Numbered from the stretch's first letter, positions 35,861 to 44,970 are shown. The stretch: DNA of 64,000 bases from Saccharospirillum sp043196875 (GCF_043196875.1 NZ_JBEBMX010000008.1:104695-168694); one strand, 5' to 3'. Program-made: numbers and translations. Notes: a model not told the origin generated them from the letters alone.

Positions 35861-37066
35861 ATGTCAACCCGGCTCAGTGAAAGCCTGCACCAGTTAATGC
35901 ACGCCTACCGTTCGCAACTGCGCGACTCCATTCGCAGCGCAGGCATCGACTGGCCGGTGACTCACCTTCGCGTGCTCAAGGGCATCGCTCACCAGCCTGG
36001 CTGTACGGCTCGGGAAATCGCCTGCGCCATGCGTGCTGATAAAGCACAAATTACCCGGGCGCTCAGTGACTTGCGTGCGGCTGATCTCATCGAAAGTCAG
36101 CACAACCCGCGGGATGGGCGCAGCCAGTTATTGCAACTGAGCGAAACCGGCACGGCGCTGCGCGAACGCCTCCAATTAGCCGAAGAGTCGGCGGTTACTC
36201 AATTGACTCAGGCACTGAGTCCGGACGATCTCACTCACTTCATGTCACTGGCGCAACGCATGATTGCCAATGCCACGCCGGTCCGTTCTGCACAGGAGAA
36301 TTCAACCATGCCAGCCCCGGCCCAACGCCAACTGGAAGTTATCCGCACCACTGACCTTACCCCTCATATGAAACGCGTCACCCTCGGCGGGCTGAAAGCC
36401 ACCGACTTTCCAGCCGACCAGGCCAGCGCCTATTTCAAATTTCTGTTCCCGCGCGAAGGCAGCGACAAGCCGTTGATGCGCACCTACACCATCCGCCATC
36501 AACGCGATGATGAAATCGACGTCGATTTTGCGCTACATGAGCCGGCCGGCCTGGCATCTCACTGGGCACAAACCGTACAGCCCGGTGAGCGCATCGATAT
36601 CCGTGGCCCGGGTCCGAAGAAAATGGTCAACTTCGAGGCGGATTGGTTTTTACTGGTTGGCGATATGACGTCGATGCCGGCGATCAGCGTCAATCTGGAA
36701 CAGTTGCCCGACGACGCCCGGGGCCACGTGGTGATTGAAGTCGCCGATAACAGCGACATTCAACCGTTACAACATCCAACCGGCGTGGAACTGCACTGGA
36801 TCATTGCAGCGAACGCCGACCCCAGCGGACAACGACTGGTTGAAGCGGTCAAGCAGTTGCCCTGGTTGGATGGCACACCCTCGGTGTGGACGGCTTGTGA
36901 GTTCAATTCCATGCGCGCCCTGCGCCAGCATTTCCGGGAAACCGCCGACATTCCCAAAAGCCATTTCTATATTTCCAGCTACTGGAAAATGGGCGCTAAC
37001 GAAGACGATCACAAAACCGTTAAACGCCAGGATAATGAGCAATGGGAGCAAGGCGCTGCAGACTGA
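35861..37066 (+). CDS. MarR-type regulator fused to siderophore-interacting protein
   Basis: A 401-residue fusion. Residues 1-135 are a MarR winged helix (LRVLKGIAHQPGCTAREIACAMRADKAQITRALSDLRAADLIESQ, RDGRSQLLQLSETG). Residues 150-395 are a siderophore-interacting flavoprotein (RTYTIRHQRDDEIDVDFALHE for FAD, LVGDMTSMPAISVNLEQLP, SYWKMGANEDDHK), which reduces ferric siderophores. An internal ATG at 36309 directly follows an AGGAG site and starts the second part exactly (MPAPAQRQLEV), so separate reductase could be made. The last gene-end faces SARP-hydrolase 2, 16 bp away. Confidence 0.82.
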   Translation: MSTRLSESLHQLMHAYRSQLRDSIRSAGIDWPVTHLRVLKGIAHQPGCTAREIACAMRADKAQITRALSDLRAADLIESQHNPRDGRSQLLQLSETGTALRERLQLAEESAVTQLTQALSPDDLTHFMSLAQRMIANATPVRSAQENSTMPAPAQRQLEVIRTTDLTPHMKRVTLGGLKATDFPADQASAYFKFLFPREGSDKPLMRTYTIRHQRDDEIDVDFALHEPAGLASHWAQTVQPGERIDIRGPGPKKMVNFEADWFLLVGDMTSMPAISVNLEQLPDDARGHVVIEVADNSDIQPLQHPTGVELHWIIAANADPSGQRLVEAVKQLPWLDGTPSVWTACEFNSMRALRQHFRETADIPKSHFYISSYWKMGANEDDHKTVKRQDNEQWEQGAAD

Positions 37067-37082
37067 TTGGCGACAGCGGCGA

Positions 37083-38678
37083 TTAGCGGTTGATAAAGTC
37101 CAGAAACATATCGATAAAATCCTGGGTCGCAGGCTCGCGCCCCAGCAGGATATGGTTTTGACTTTCCAAAGCGCAAAACTCGGCGTTGGGAACGGCGGTG
37201 ACAATATCGCGGCCGGCGCTGACGGGAATCGTTTTATCGCCGAGCGAGTGGGCCACCAGCGTCGGCGCCTGCACCTTGGCCAGTTGCTCGGTAACATCGA
37301 CATCACCGATCAAATAGAGGCTGCGGCGCGCGATTTCCCGACTGGTGGTTTCGCGCAAGTAATTGGTGAACCAGAGTATCTCACTGACATCTGCCGTGGG
37401 CATAAACAGCACCGACAACAGTCGCAGTATCGCCGGATCGTCTTTTTCCCAGCCAACCATGCCCATCTCAATCATGGCTCGTGTTTCACGCGCGGTATTG
37501 ATGGCGCCTTTCTTACCGTGGCGCCAACCCACCGGAAAAGCACCAAACAGCACCAAATGACTGACCCGCTCGGGATGACGAGCCGCGTAATCGACCGCAA
37601 TGGCCGCACCTTGTGACATCCCAAATAACGCGAAACGATCCAGATTATTGGCATCAACAACGGTTTCCAGATCGGTTACCCAATCCTCGTACTGGAACGG
37701 TCCGGGCTGGCGATCCGATAAACCGCAGCCTCTTTGATCGTAACGAATAAACTGATGTTGTTCTTCCAGCGCCCGATAGATCGGACTCCAGGTAGGCGTG
37801 TCCCAGTCTTTGGCCAGGCTACTCATCCAACTGCCGGCCTTGACCACCGGCGTGCCCTGACCCACCGACATATGCGCCAACTGCACGCCGTCGGCTGCAG
37901 TACAGAATTTTATCCGCTGACGGGGGCTTAGATCGCGTGCCGATTTGTGCGCTGGTGAAGGGGCAGCAACTGGCTCGTTATCGCTGTCGTTTGCGCCATC
38001 CCAGGGAATCCCGGCTTTCATAAAGCGCTCGGCAAAACGCTCACTCAGGTTAAGCCGTTCCTGTTCCAGACCCAGGTTATCCAGCGACACCAGCAAGCGG
38101 TTGGCAGCCAGGGGGTTATAGCTGTCGAGTGCTTCCCAGGAGCGCGCCCAATGCAGTTGCTCCACCTGATCAAGACTGGGATGTTGAGCCAGTAACGACA
38201 ACACCTTGATGCGTAATTTCTTAACCGCCAGGCGCTCGCTACTGAGCCATTGCTGATAGAGTTCCTGATCAGCCAGGTCCAGACCATCCAGGAAGGGCTC
38301 TTTTAATTGCAGGCTTATTTCTTTCAACCTGGTTGTTGAGATAGTCGGCATGTCGATCTGCAGCGCTAAAGAACGAACATCAATTTCGATATCATCCATC
38401 AGCAGTGATACGCGTTCGCGATCTGCTACCAGGCGTTCCACATCGCCGTAATTAACCAATCCCCTGATTTTACTGAGTGACCAGCGCAGCGCACCTCTGG
38501 GATCATCCGGCAATTTCCAGAACACCTCACACAGGCGTTCACGACGATGCGGCCGACCCGTCATGGCCAGATAGGCCAACAGCGCACGCGTTCGTTTTGA
38601 TGAGGGGAGTTTTAGTATTTGGTCGTCCCAAGTGCCAGTTAATTCTAATTCACCCAGGGTTTTGACGAATAGCTTCAC
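37083..38678 (-). CDS. SARP-like winged-helix/BTAD regulator fused to alpha/beta hydrolase (paralog 2)
   Basis: A 531-residue fusion with the same plan as that at 9614. The winged helix carries LPSSKRTRALLAYLAMTG and RERLCEVFWKLPDDPRGALRWSLSKIR. The hydrolase has GMSQG (Ser), SLGDKTIP (Asp) and SQNHILLG (His). GTG at 38678 aligns with the paralogs' starts (VKLFVKTLGELEL) and has an AGGAAA site; an in-frame start at 38702 would add eight residues. The most divergent of the four, with fewer shared hydrolase residues. Divergent operator site A lies upstream, facing away. Confidence 0.85.
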   Translation of the reverse strand: MKLFVKTLGELELTGTWDDQILKLPSSKRTRALLAYLAMTGRPHRRERLCEVFWKLPDDPRGALRWSLSKIRGLVNYGDVERLVADRERVSLLMDDIEIDVRSLALQIDMPTISTTRLKEISLQLKEPFLDGLDLADQELYQQWLSSERLAVKKLRIKVLSLLAQHPSLDQVEQLHWARSWEALDSYNPLAANRLLVSLDNLGLEQERLNLSERFAERFMKAGIPWDGANDSDNEPVAAPSPAHKSARDLSPRQRIKFCTAADGVQLAHMSVGQGTPVVKAGSWMSSLAKDWDTPTWSPIYRALEEQHQFIRYDQRGCGLSDRQPGPFQYEDWVTDLETVVDANNLDRFALFGMSQGAAIAVDYAARHPERVSHLVLFGAFPVGWRHGKKGAINTARETRAMIEMGMVGWEKDDPAILRLLSVLFMPTADVSEILWFTNYLRETTSREIARRSLYLIGDVDVTEQLAKVQAPTLVAHSLGDKTIPVSAGRDIVTAVPNAEFCALESQNHILLGREPATQDFIDMFLDFINR

Positions 38679-39093
38679 AACGTTATTTCCTGTGCACCGC
38701 AAGTGCTCAAACCACTGATTAGACCAGACTTATACTCAAACATTTAGAAAATACCACGGTTTTTCAAACGATAATGGCCATAAATATTCAATTCACACGG
38801 TTATTCAAACGATAGAATGGATTTTATTTGTCGCACAAAGGTGACTCTTTCACTATTTGGAATAAATAAATATTGATTACCGATAATAAATCGAGCTATT
38901 CATTTTCCCTGGGATTTAATGCCCTTCAACAAGATGCAGTCCACTTCAAATCGACGGTTTAAACGAATTGCCCGCTGAGTTTCCGCAACTATTTCGGTTG
39001 ATAAAATACGTCAGGCAGAATAAAAGGCGGCGATGATAACAGCGACCGAGCTGTCACTGTTAGGAGGTAATAAAAGCAGGCAAATTAAACGGC
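38679..39093. other. Divergent region with operator site A
   Basis: 415 bp. It holds operator site A and AT-rich sequence with no strong gene. Rightward ORFs are short: 19 residues at about 38920, and one of 69 residues at 39033-39242 that runs antisense into the monooxygenase gene. Confidence 0.5.
38752..38826 (+). promoter_or_regulatory. 12-bp-phased operator, two pairs of half-sites (site A)
   Basis: The first pair is TACCACG then TTCAAACG (CG steps 12 bp apart, 38756 and 38768). The second is TTCACACG then TTCAAACG, again 12 bp apart (38797 and 38809), the pairs being 41 bp apart. An ATTTTA -10-like hexamer follows the last half-site after 9 bp. It points right, away from SARP-hydrolase 2. 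Confidence 0.7.
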
Positions 39094-39414
39094 TTATAGC
39101 GAGTATTCACGCTCGACCCGTGCAATCCGAACCCGAAAATCCTGGTACCACTGATCACGACCCTGTTGCTGAGCCTGGCGATGCTCGGCGTGCTGCTTCC
39201 AGGCTCGAATGGCTTCCAGACTGGACCAATAAGACACCGTAATACCCATATCATCGCGCGCTGATTCAACGCCTAGAAAGCCAGGCTGTTGCGCAGCCAG
39301 GTGCAGCATGCGTTCTGCCATGGATTGATAACCGGCATGATCATCCGCCAGTTGCGATGAAAATATCACCGCGTAATAAGGTGGCTTAGGCGTATCGGCA
39401 AACATAATATTCAA
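39094..39414 (-). CDS. Antibiotic biosynthesis monooxygenase (ABM) domain protein
   Basis: A 106-residue ABM-fold protein: YYAVIFSSQLADDHAGYQSMAERMLHLAAQQPGFLGVESARD and ITVSYWSSLEAIRAWKQHAEHRQAQQQGRDQWYQDFRVRIARVER. This is a heme-degrading or quinol-oxidising-like small dimeric family; its exact role is unknown. It lies 50 bp after SARP-hydrolase 3 on the same strand and may share its transcript. Confidence 0.82.
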   Translation of the reverse strand: MNIMFADTPKPPYYAVIFSSQLADDHAGYQSMAERMLHLAAQQPGFLGVESARDDMGITVSYWSSLEAIRAWKQHAEHRQAQQQGRDQWYQDFRVRIARVEREYSL

Positions 39415-39464
39415 CTCGGGTTTTGGTTCGATACCACCGATTTTAATCCGGCGCCGCTAAGTCG

Positions 39465-41051
39465 CTAGTGGTTGGCAATAAAACTCCGTACCGCTTCGAC
39501 AAAAGCCCGCGAAGCAGTCTCTCGCCCCAGCAATAAATGGCCATCACTTTCCAGGCCAACAAACTCTGCCCCGGGAATTGCCGCGGCAATATCTCGACCC
39601 ACACTGACGGGAATACGCTGATCGCCCAATGAATGAATGACCAAGGTCGGTACCTGAACCTGAGCCAGTTGCTCGCGCACATCAATGTCACCAAAGACGG
39701 ACAAGAAACGGGCCGCGTTTTCCGGTGAAGTTGTCAAACGCTGAAATTCATTAAACCAAGCCAACTCCTGGGCGCTGGCGCTGGGCATAAAGGTGGACGA
39801 GAAAATTTGCCGATAGGCCGGGTTATCCTGGCCCCAACCCGCCTCGGTCAGGGTAATCACCGCTTCACGCTCACGCTGAACCTTTGGCGTTGCGCCAATG
39901 CGCCAGCCACTGGCATAACCGCCAAACAGGATAAGGTGACTGACCCTTGCGGGATACTTGACCGTATAAGCGATAGAAACGGCGGCACCCTGGGATATAC
40001 CCATCAGCGCAAAACGATCCTCACCGCTGGCTTCGACAACCGTTTCCAGGTCAGCGACAAAGGCATCAAAAGACAGTTCCCCCACCAGCCAATCCGACAG
40101 ACCATTGCCTCGCTCGTCGTAGCGAATAAAACGATGGTTTTTGGCCAGGTCACGAAACAAGGGACTCCAGATTGGCGCATCCCAGTCGTGCTCCAAATGA
40201 CTCAACCAGTTCGCCGCTTTAACGATAGGCGGGCCTTCACCAACCGATGCATAGGCAATACGTACGCCGTCCGCAGCGCTACAGAACTGAATTTTCTGCC
40301 GGGCCAGCAATTCGCGTTCAGTTGCGCCCCGGTCAGTATCTGAGCCTTCAATTTCCTGCTCCGCCGAAAGCTTGGGCGACCAGGCGATTCCGGCATTACG
40401 AAAATGCTGCGCGAGCTGAGTCACGGTCTTGCGAAAAGCATCCGCTTCCCCGCAGGCCTGCAATAATTCGAGCAACCGATGCGCCGCCTGAGTGCAATAA
40501 GGATCCAACTGAGTCCAGGCGCGGGCCCAGGCCAACTGCCCTGTCGGGTCGATATCAGCATGACTGGCCAGACGGCCCGCGATGTTAGCGCGCAGTGATA
40601 CCACTTCCTGGCGCTCAGCGTAGAGCCACTGCTGGAACAGATCCTGATTCGATAAATCCAGCCCGTTCAACAGCGGTTCTCGCAAACGCTGATCGATGGT
40701 CGTCAAGGAATCGACCGAGAGCTCTGGTTCATCGAGTTGTCGGCCCAGCGTACGAACATCTATCTCGATATCGTCGGTCAACAAAGTGACCCGCTCACGG
40801 TCGGCCACCAGGCGTTCATGCTGTGGCTGGTTGACCAGACGGCGAATTTTACTGAGCGACCAGCGCAAGGCTCCTCTGGGGTCATCCGGTAGCTTCCAGA
40901 AAACTTCGCACAAGCGATCACGCCGTTGCGGTCTGGCCGTCAGGGCAAGATAAGCAAGCAAAGCGCGGGTTCGTTTTGAAGATGGCAAGGCGACCGACTG
41001 GTCATCCCAGGCGATACTGAGTTCACCCAGGGTCTTCAGGGTCAGTTTCAC
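39465..41051 (-). CDS. SARP-like winged-helix/BTAD regulator fused to alpha/beta hydrolase (paralog 3)
   Basis: A 528-residue fusion, closest to that at 9614. The winged helix has LPSSKRTRALLAYLALTARPQRRDRLCEVFWKLPDDPRGALRW and the hydrolase GISQG (Ser near 353), SLGDQRIP (Asp) and SDGHLLLG (His). Its divergent partner at 41297 is a GS-II-like gene with operator site B between them. The ABM gene follows downstream. The sensing function is inferred from architecture alone. Confidence 0.85.
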   Translation of the reverse strand: MKLTLKTLGELSIAWDDQSVALPSSKRTRALLAYLALTARPQRRDRLCEVFWKLPDDPRGALRWSLSKIRRLVNQPQHERLVADRERVTLLTDDIEIDVRTLGRQLDEPELSVDSLTTIDQRLREPLLNGLDLSNQDLFQQWLYAERQEVVSLRANIAGRLASHADIDPTGQLAWARAWTQLDPYCTQAAHRLLELLQACGEADAFRKTVTQLAQHFRNAGIAWSPKLSAEQEIEGSDTDRGATERELLARQKIQFCSAADGVRIAYASVGEGPPIVKAANWLSHLEHDWDAPIWSPLFRDLAKNHRFIRYDERGNGLSDWLVGELSFDAFVADLETVVEASGEDRFALMGISQGAAVSIAYTVKYPARVSHLILFGGYASGWRIGATPKVQREREAVITLTEAGWGQDNPAYRQIFSSTFMPSASAQELAWFNEFQRLTTSPENAARFLSVFGDIDVREQLAQVQVPTLVIHSLGDQRIPVSVGRDIAAAIPGAEFVGLESDGHLLLGRETASRAFVEAVRSFIANH

Positions 41052-41124
41052 GGTGTCCTTTCCAAGGCTAAGCGATGGGGTGAAAATTTGAACCAGTCGT
41101 AGTTTTTTGACTGTTTGTCATAAA

Positions 41125-41201
41125 TACCACGAATTTTCACACGATAAGAGCCAAATTTTCTCGTTTTTCAAACGATTTTTCAAACGGTCGTACCCTATAG
41201 T
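41125..41201 (+). promoter_or_regulatory. 12-bp-phased operator with adjacent -10 (site B)
   Basis: TACCACG then TTCACACG have ACG steps at 41129 and 41141; TTCAAACG is repeated with ACG at 41172 and 41184. Both pairs have an exact 12-bp step. TATAGT (41196-41201) follows the last half-site after 9 bp. The site points to the GS-II-like gene. Confidence 0.8.
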
Positions 41202-41296
41202 GCCGCTCGCAGAACGGGTGCGGTCCATGGTTCCCCGACGTTTCCGACTGCCCACACAATCTTCCCTACCGGCCGGAACGATCAGGACCATCGCCA

Positions 41297-42313
41297 ATGA
41301 GCGAGCTAAGCATCATCGAATACATCTGGATTGATGGTTTTGAGCCATCGCCTGGCTTAAGAAGCAAAACACGCATTGTGGCTTTGAACGATGCGCTGTT
41401 GCCGACCGATCTACCGCGTTGGACCTTTGATGGCACCCTTACCGCGCAAGCAGATAATCACGATCACGACTGCCTTCTGGCGCCTGTCCGCCTGTATCCC
41501 AACCCGCTGCGCGGCACTGGGCACTATTTAGCATTATGCGAAGTCTTGGACGCGGGTGGTTGTACACATATATCGAACAAGCGAGCACCATTGCGGTCCC
41601 TGCTGAACGATGCCAACAACAACCTGGACCCTTGGTTGGGTTTTGAGCAGCCCTATCGCCTCATACCAAAAGAAACCGCCCATCCAGTTCCGGCCAACAA
41701 TAAACCCAACTATTGCGCCGTTAGCCAAAGAGATGCTGTTGCTTCTGAATTGGCTGAGGCACATGCACAAGCTTGCCTGGATGCCGCTTTGTTATTTTAT
41801 GGCATGCATTGCGAATCCGCTCACAACGGCTGGCGCTTTCAGATTGGCCCTCGTGGAATTGAAGGCGAAGCGTGCGATGCACTGAAAGCCTCTGACGATT
41901 TATGGATAGCGCGTTTTCTGCTGGCTCGCCTGGCTGAGCAAGCAGGTCTCGACATTCAATATCACTTTGAACATCGCTACACCCACCTGCACACCAGCTT
42001 CTCCACTCGCTATACCCGGGATCCGCGTTGTGGCCTGGATGCTATTCAGATGATCTCGCACCTGCTCAGCGACAACCGATGTAAGCAACCCAAAAACCAC
42101 CACAGCCAACTCGACGTCGATCAACATTTCAGCTGCGGTATCACCCAAAGAACAGCGGCCATTCGCATACCCACGCCAGTGGTACAACAAGGCTATGGCT
42201 ATTTAGTTGACCGTCGTCCCTGTGCTGACGCCGACCCTTATGAGCTGGCTAATTATCTGCTCGACCGGGTACTCAATGACGATGTTGATGAGCACCTTGA
42301 TCGCACTGCATGA
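41297..42313 (+). CDS. Glutamine synthetase II-like pseudoenzyme
   Basis: A 338-residue protein of the eukaryotic-type glutamine synthetase (GS-II) family, about the usual length. Retained blocks are IEYIWIDGFE..LRSKTR, LPRWTFDGTLTAQA, SNKRAPLRSL, the ATP-site AAIRIP and DRRPCADADPY. Metal and catalytic residues are changed: GFEQPY for GxEQEY (second Glu lost), GWRFQIGP for QWEFQIGP (Glu to Arg), and the HET motif is missing, while CES, LHTSFST and QRTAAIRI keep one Glu, His and Arg. Probably inactive as GS; it may bind nucleotide or do another ligation. Controlled by site B. Confidence 0.75.
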   Translation: MSELSIIEYIWIDGFEPSPGLRSKTRIVALNDALLPTDLPRWTFDGTLTAQADNHDHDCLLAPVRLYPNPLRGTGHYLALCEVLDAGGCTHISNKRAPLRSLLNDANNNLDPWLGFEQPYRLIPKETAHPVPANNKPNYCAVSQRDAVASELAEAHAQACLDAALLFYGMHCESAHNGWRFQIGPRGIEGEACDALKASDDLWIARFLLARLAEQAGLDIQYHFEHRYTHLHTSFSTRYTRDPRCGLDAIQMISHLLSDNRCKQPKNHHSQLDVDQHFSCGITQRTAAIRIPTPVVQQGYGYLVDRRPCADADPYELANYLLDRVLNDDVDEHLDRTA

Positions 42314-42558
42314 AAGAGGCTGGCCAGGTAGTTAATCAATACTCATGGAAAATTTTGGAGAAAATTGAAACCCATGCATCCAGGCGAATCAGTTAGGTCG
42401 TCTGGATGGATGTTAAAACCACGGGAGACATTCTCTGCCTCCAAACAGAGTCATAAACCAGTGGTTCATGGAGTTGGAGGATCATAGGTATACAGCCAGG
42501 GACTCCGTTATTAAGAGCGACTCTAGACGCTCAACAATCAACGAAAAAGGAAGCAATA
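42314..42558. other. Gene-free leader before lipoprotein gene
   Basis: 245 bp with a small inverted repeat CATCCAG / CTGGATG near 42378-42409. No ORF. An ACCACGG at 42418 has no phased second half-site. Confidence 0.45.
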
Positions 42559-42957
42559 ATGAAAGCCGCTACTTTTGCAGCAGTCATCACTTTTGCCGTC
42601 GTCACCGTAGCCGGTTGCGCAACCGACGCTTACGGTGACCATCACCAATTCGCCAAAGAAGTCAGCACCAGCGAAGGTACTGTTCTGGCCAATCGCGACG
42701 GCATGACGCTCTACACCTTTATCAACGATGCGCCAGAAGTGTCCAACTGCAACGGCGGTTGCGCTGACAACTGGCCTGCGTTTACTGCCGGTCCAGCAGC
42801 TATGGCTGAAGGTGACTTTAACATTATCGAGCGTAACGACGGCAGCAAACAGTGGACCTACAAAGGTCGCCCTCTGTACACCTGGGTTGGCGATCGCAAA
42901 GAAGGCGATACCAACGGTCACGGCGTTGGCAACGTCTGGTTCGTTGCTCAACCGTAA
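42559..42957 (+). CDS. Lipoprotein_15 (COG4315) secreted repeat protein
   Basis: A 132-residue lipoprotein. The lipobox VAGC puts the modified Cys at residue 20. Two repeat units of the Lipoprotein_15 family, DGMTLYTFINDAPEVSNCNGGCADNWPAF and KGRPLYTWVGDRKEGDTNGHGVGNVWFV, carry the YxFxxD-type motif. Function is unknown. AAGGAAG ribosome site. Confidence 0.85.
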   Translation: MKAATFAAVITFAVVTVAGCATDAYGDHHQFAKEVSTSEGTVLANRDGMTLYTFINDAPEVSNCNGGCADNWPAFTAGPAAMAEGDFNIIERNDGSKQWTYKGRPLYTWVGDRKEGDTNGHGVGNVWFVAQP

Positions 42958-43098
42958 GAGTCGGGGATAGAGCCGGGAAGGGATTCCCGCGACAAGGAAG
43001 TCTTTGGTGGGGGTTCAGTTGCAGGGATTTTGCGATTGTCCTCCACCGCCTGCATCTGACTTTGTCATAAGCATTCAAGCTTTATTGAGATTATCAAC

Positions 43099-43911
43099 AT
43101 GAGTTACTCAGATTTATTATTCCTGCTTTTGAAAGGTACAGCGTTACTCGCCATCTTTATCGTCACCTTGATTTATATAAACAGGAAACAGCACCATCAT
43201 CTTAAAACCGCCCAGCAGACTAATACTGCGACTTTGCTAATACCTGCTGCGCCCAGAATTAATCTGCGCTTTTCATCGGCTCGCAACCTGCGTTTTCAAT
43301 GGCGCGATGTTGATGGCGCCAGTCACTATCAATTATTAGAACGTACGGATGATCAAGCCGACTTCAGCTCAGCCGGGTCTTATATCTTACCCGGCCGGGA
43401 ATCATTGGTCTGGACAGTGCCTTTATACAGTCGCCTCAACGCTCAATACAAACTACGTGCTTTCAATGAGCAGGGTTTCACCGATTCTGCTGTGGTGTCG
43501 GTATCAACTGAGCTGGAGGAGCAGCTGCGCTATTTGCAAACCAGCGACATCAACGCTGCGGAATTTTTCGGTTTTGCCATTCACCTCAGTAAAGGCGGTA
43601 ATACCCTTGTCATAGCAGAAGATGACTTCAGCTCTGCCTACCCAAGAAAACACGGAACGACACCGTCAAGTTATATGGGATCTGCCGTTGTATTTAACCG
43701 AATTGATTCCGGACGATGGGAGCAAACAGCTTATATTAATGCCTTGGCCAAAGCTGAGATTGATGAAGATGACAGCGATAACTCAACCCATAGTCGGCCC
43801 CCAAACTCTGCAAAAGAAACCACTACTGAGCAAACAAAGAGATCGCGCTCTGATGCAGTACCGGAAATTTTTTTCCGACAATTAGGTGGAGTGCTTTGCA
43901 ACCAAAGCTGA
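43099..43911 (+). CDS. Membrane-anchored FnIII-like protein with one FG-GAP-type blade
   Basis: A 270-residue paralog of the protein at 11509. An N-terminal helix (LLFLLLKGTALLAIFIVTLIY, residues 5-25) precedes the FnIII-like domain (LRFQWRDVDGASHYQLLERTDD, LNAQYKLRAFNEQGF), one FG-GAP-type unit (FFGFAIHLSKGGNTLVIAEDD, GSAVVFNRIDSGRWEQTAYIN) and a polar tail lacking further blades. The low-complexity end looks eroded. It is 141 bp after the lipoprotein gene. No 12-bp-phased site is visible in front of it. Confidence 0.7.
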   Translation: MSYSDLLFLLLKGTALLAIFIVTLIYINRKQHHHLKTAQQTNTATLLIPAAPRINLRFSSARNLRFQWRDVDGASHYQLLERTDDQADFSSAGSYILPGRESLVWTVPLYSRLNAQYKLRAFNEQGFTDSAVVSVSTELEEQLRYLQTSDINAAEFFGFAIHLSKGGNTLVIAEDDFSSAYPRKHGTTPSSYMGSAVVFNRIDSGRWEQTAYINALAKAEIDEDDSDNSTHSRPPNSAKETTTEQTKRSRSDAVPEIFFRQLGGVLCNQS

Positions 43912-43981
43912 GCTGCCAACAATCCATTATAGATGCTCAGTCCATTAGGTCGGAGCGATTCTAGCCGGGTCAGCTAAAACG

Positions 43982-44025
43982 GCATGTTCCCGGCCGCGAA
44001 GGAAGCATCGCAACCGGGAACATGC
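43982..44025. terminator. Hairpin between FnIII/FG-GAP gene and qorB
   Basis: GCATGTTCCCGG (43982-43993) and CCGGGAACATGC (44014-44025) form a perfect 12-bp stem between convergent genes. No T-run follows either side, so it may be a weak terminator or an mRNA end-stabiliser. Confidence 0.5.
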
Positions 44026-44054
44026 GCCAAAGTATTAATCAAACAATGAACTGG

Positions 44055-44912
44055 CTATGCAGATAAGGCCGTCGTAACGCTTTGCTGAATAGAGATGGTT
44101 GGTCGCCCGATCAAACGACTCAAATCCCCCGATTCGTCAAAAAGATCGCCTTGGCTTGCTCCTGCTTCTGAGTTAGCCAACATCACCGCAAGACCCTCGG
44201 GTAACCCAACTTGTATCAACAACGCCTGGTAATCTTCCTGGCTCATATTGTTATAGGTAATTGCCTTTCCGCTTTGTCGCGCTAACTCTGCGGCATACTC
44301 GCTCAGACTAAAAGCGCCATCACCGGCCAGTTCATAAATCTTGCCCGCTGGCGACTCGGCTGAGGTCAGTACCGCAACCGCAGCAGCAGCAAAGTCGGAA
44401 CGGGGTGCAGTGGAAATACGCCCCTCTCCGGCACAGCCATAGAGTGCGCCTTGCTCCACCGTCATTGCAGCGGTGCCCGTGTAGTTTTCGCTGTACCAGC
44501 CATTTCTTAATAAAACGTAAGCCAAACCACTGGACTGCAACGCAGCTTCGGTCGCTCGATGCTCCTCCGCCAGCATTAAGCTGGATCGGTCAGCATGCAG
44601 AATGCTGGTATAGGCCACCAAGGCAACGCCGGCTTGAGCCGCCGCATCAATCACCGCCTGATGCTGTACGGCGCGCTTACCCACTTCACTGCCTGATATT
44701 AACAACAGTTTTTCCACGCCACTCAGTGCAGTCGACAATGACGAGGGAGTGTCGTAGTCGGCATAGCGGACCTGAACGCCTTGGTCTGCATAAGTCGCCA
44801 GGGATTCCGGTTTACGGGCCAAAGCGACGATATTTTGCGGGTTGGTCGCTTGCAGCAATTGATCAAGCACTAGGCGGCCCAGTTGGCCACTGGCTCCGGT
44901 TACAGCAATCAT
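44055..44912 (-). CDS. qorB: NAD(P)H:quinone oxidoreductase, QorB (YtfG) type
   Basis: A 285-residue NmrA-like Rossmann-fold protein: MIAVTGASGQLGRLVLDQLL at the N-terminus, VALARKPESLATYADQGVQVRYADYD, TSILHADRSSLML, HRATEAALQSSGLAYVLLRNGWYSENY. This is the text of the QorB/YtfG family. It reduces quinones with NADPH. Divergent from the HxlR-type regulator gene at 45003, reproducing the ytfG-ytfH pair of E. coli. Confidence 0.88.
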   Translation of the reverse strand: MIAVTGASGQLGRLVLDQLLQATNPQNIVALARKPESLATYADQGVQVRYADYDTPSSLSTALSGVEKLLLISGSEVGKRAVQHQAVIDAAAQAGVALVAYTSILHADRSSLMLAEEHRATEAALQSSGLAYVLLRNGWYSENYTGTAAMTVEQGALYGCAGEGRISTAPRSDFAAAAVAVLTSAESPAGKIYELAGDGAFSLSEYAAELARQSGKAITYNNMSQEDYQALLIQVGLPEGLAVMLANSEAGASQGDLFDESGDLSRLIGRPTISIQQSVTTALSA

Positions 44913-44970
44913 CTTTATCTCCTCGTATAGACTGGTTATCCAGTGACACTGAGACTAGACTACCAGCTAA

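Noticed and set aside
36735..37616. A 293-residue open frame over the end of the MarR-SIP fusion and SARP-hydrolase 2
   Set aside because: It crosses the ends of two convergent genes in wrong frames and has no domain.
42411..42445. Possible seventh phased operator near ACCACGG
   Set aside because: No second half-site exists at the 12-bp step and no -10 follows.
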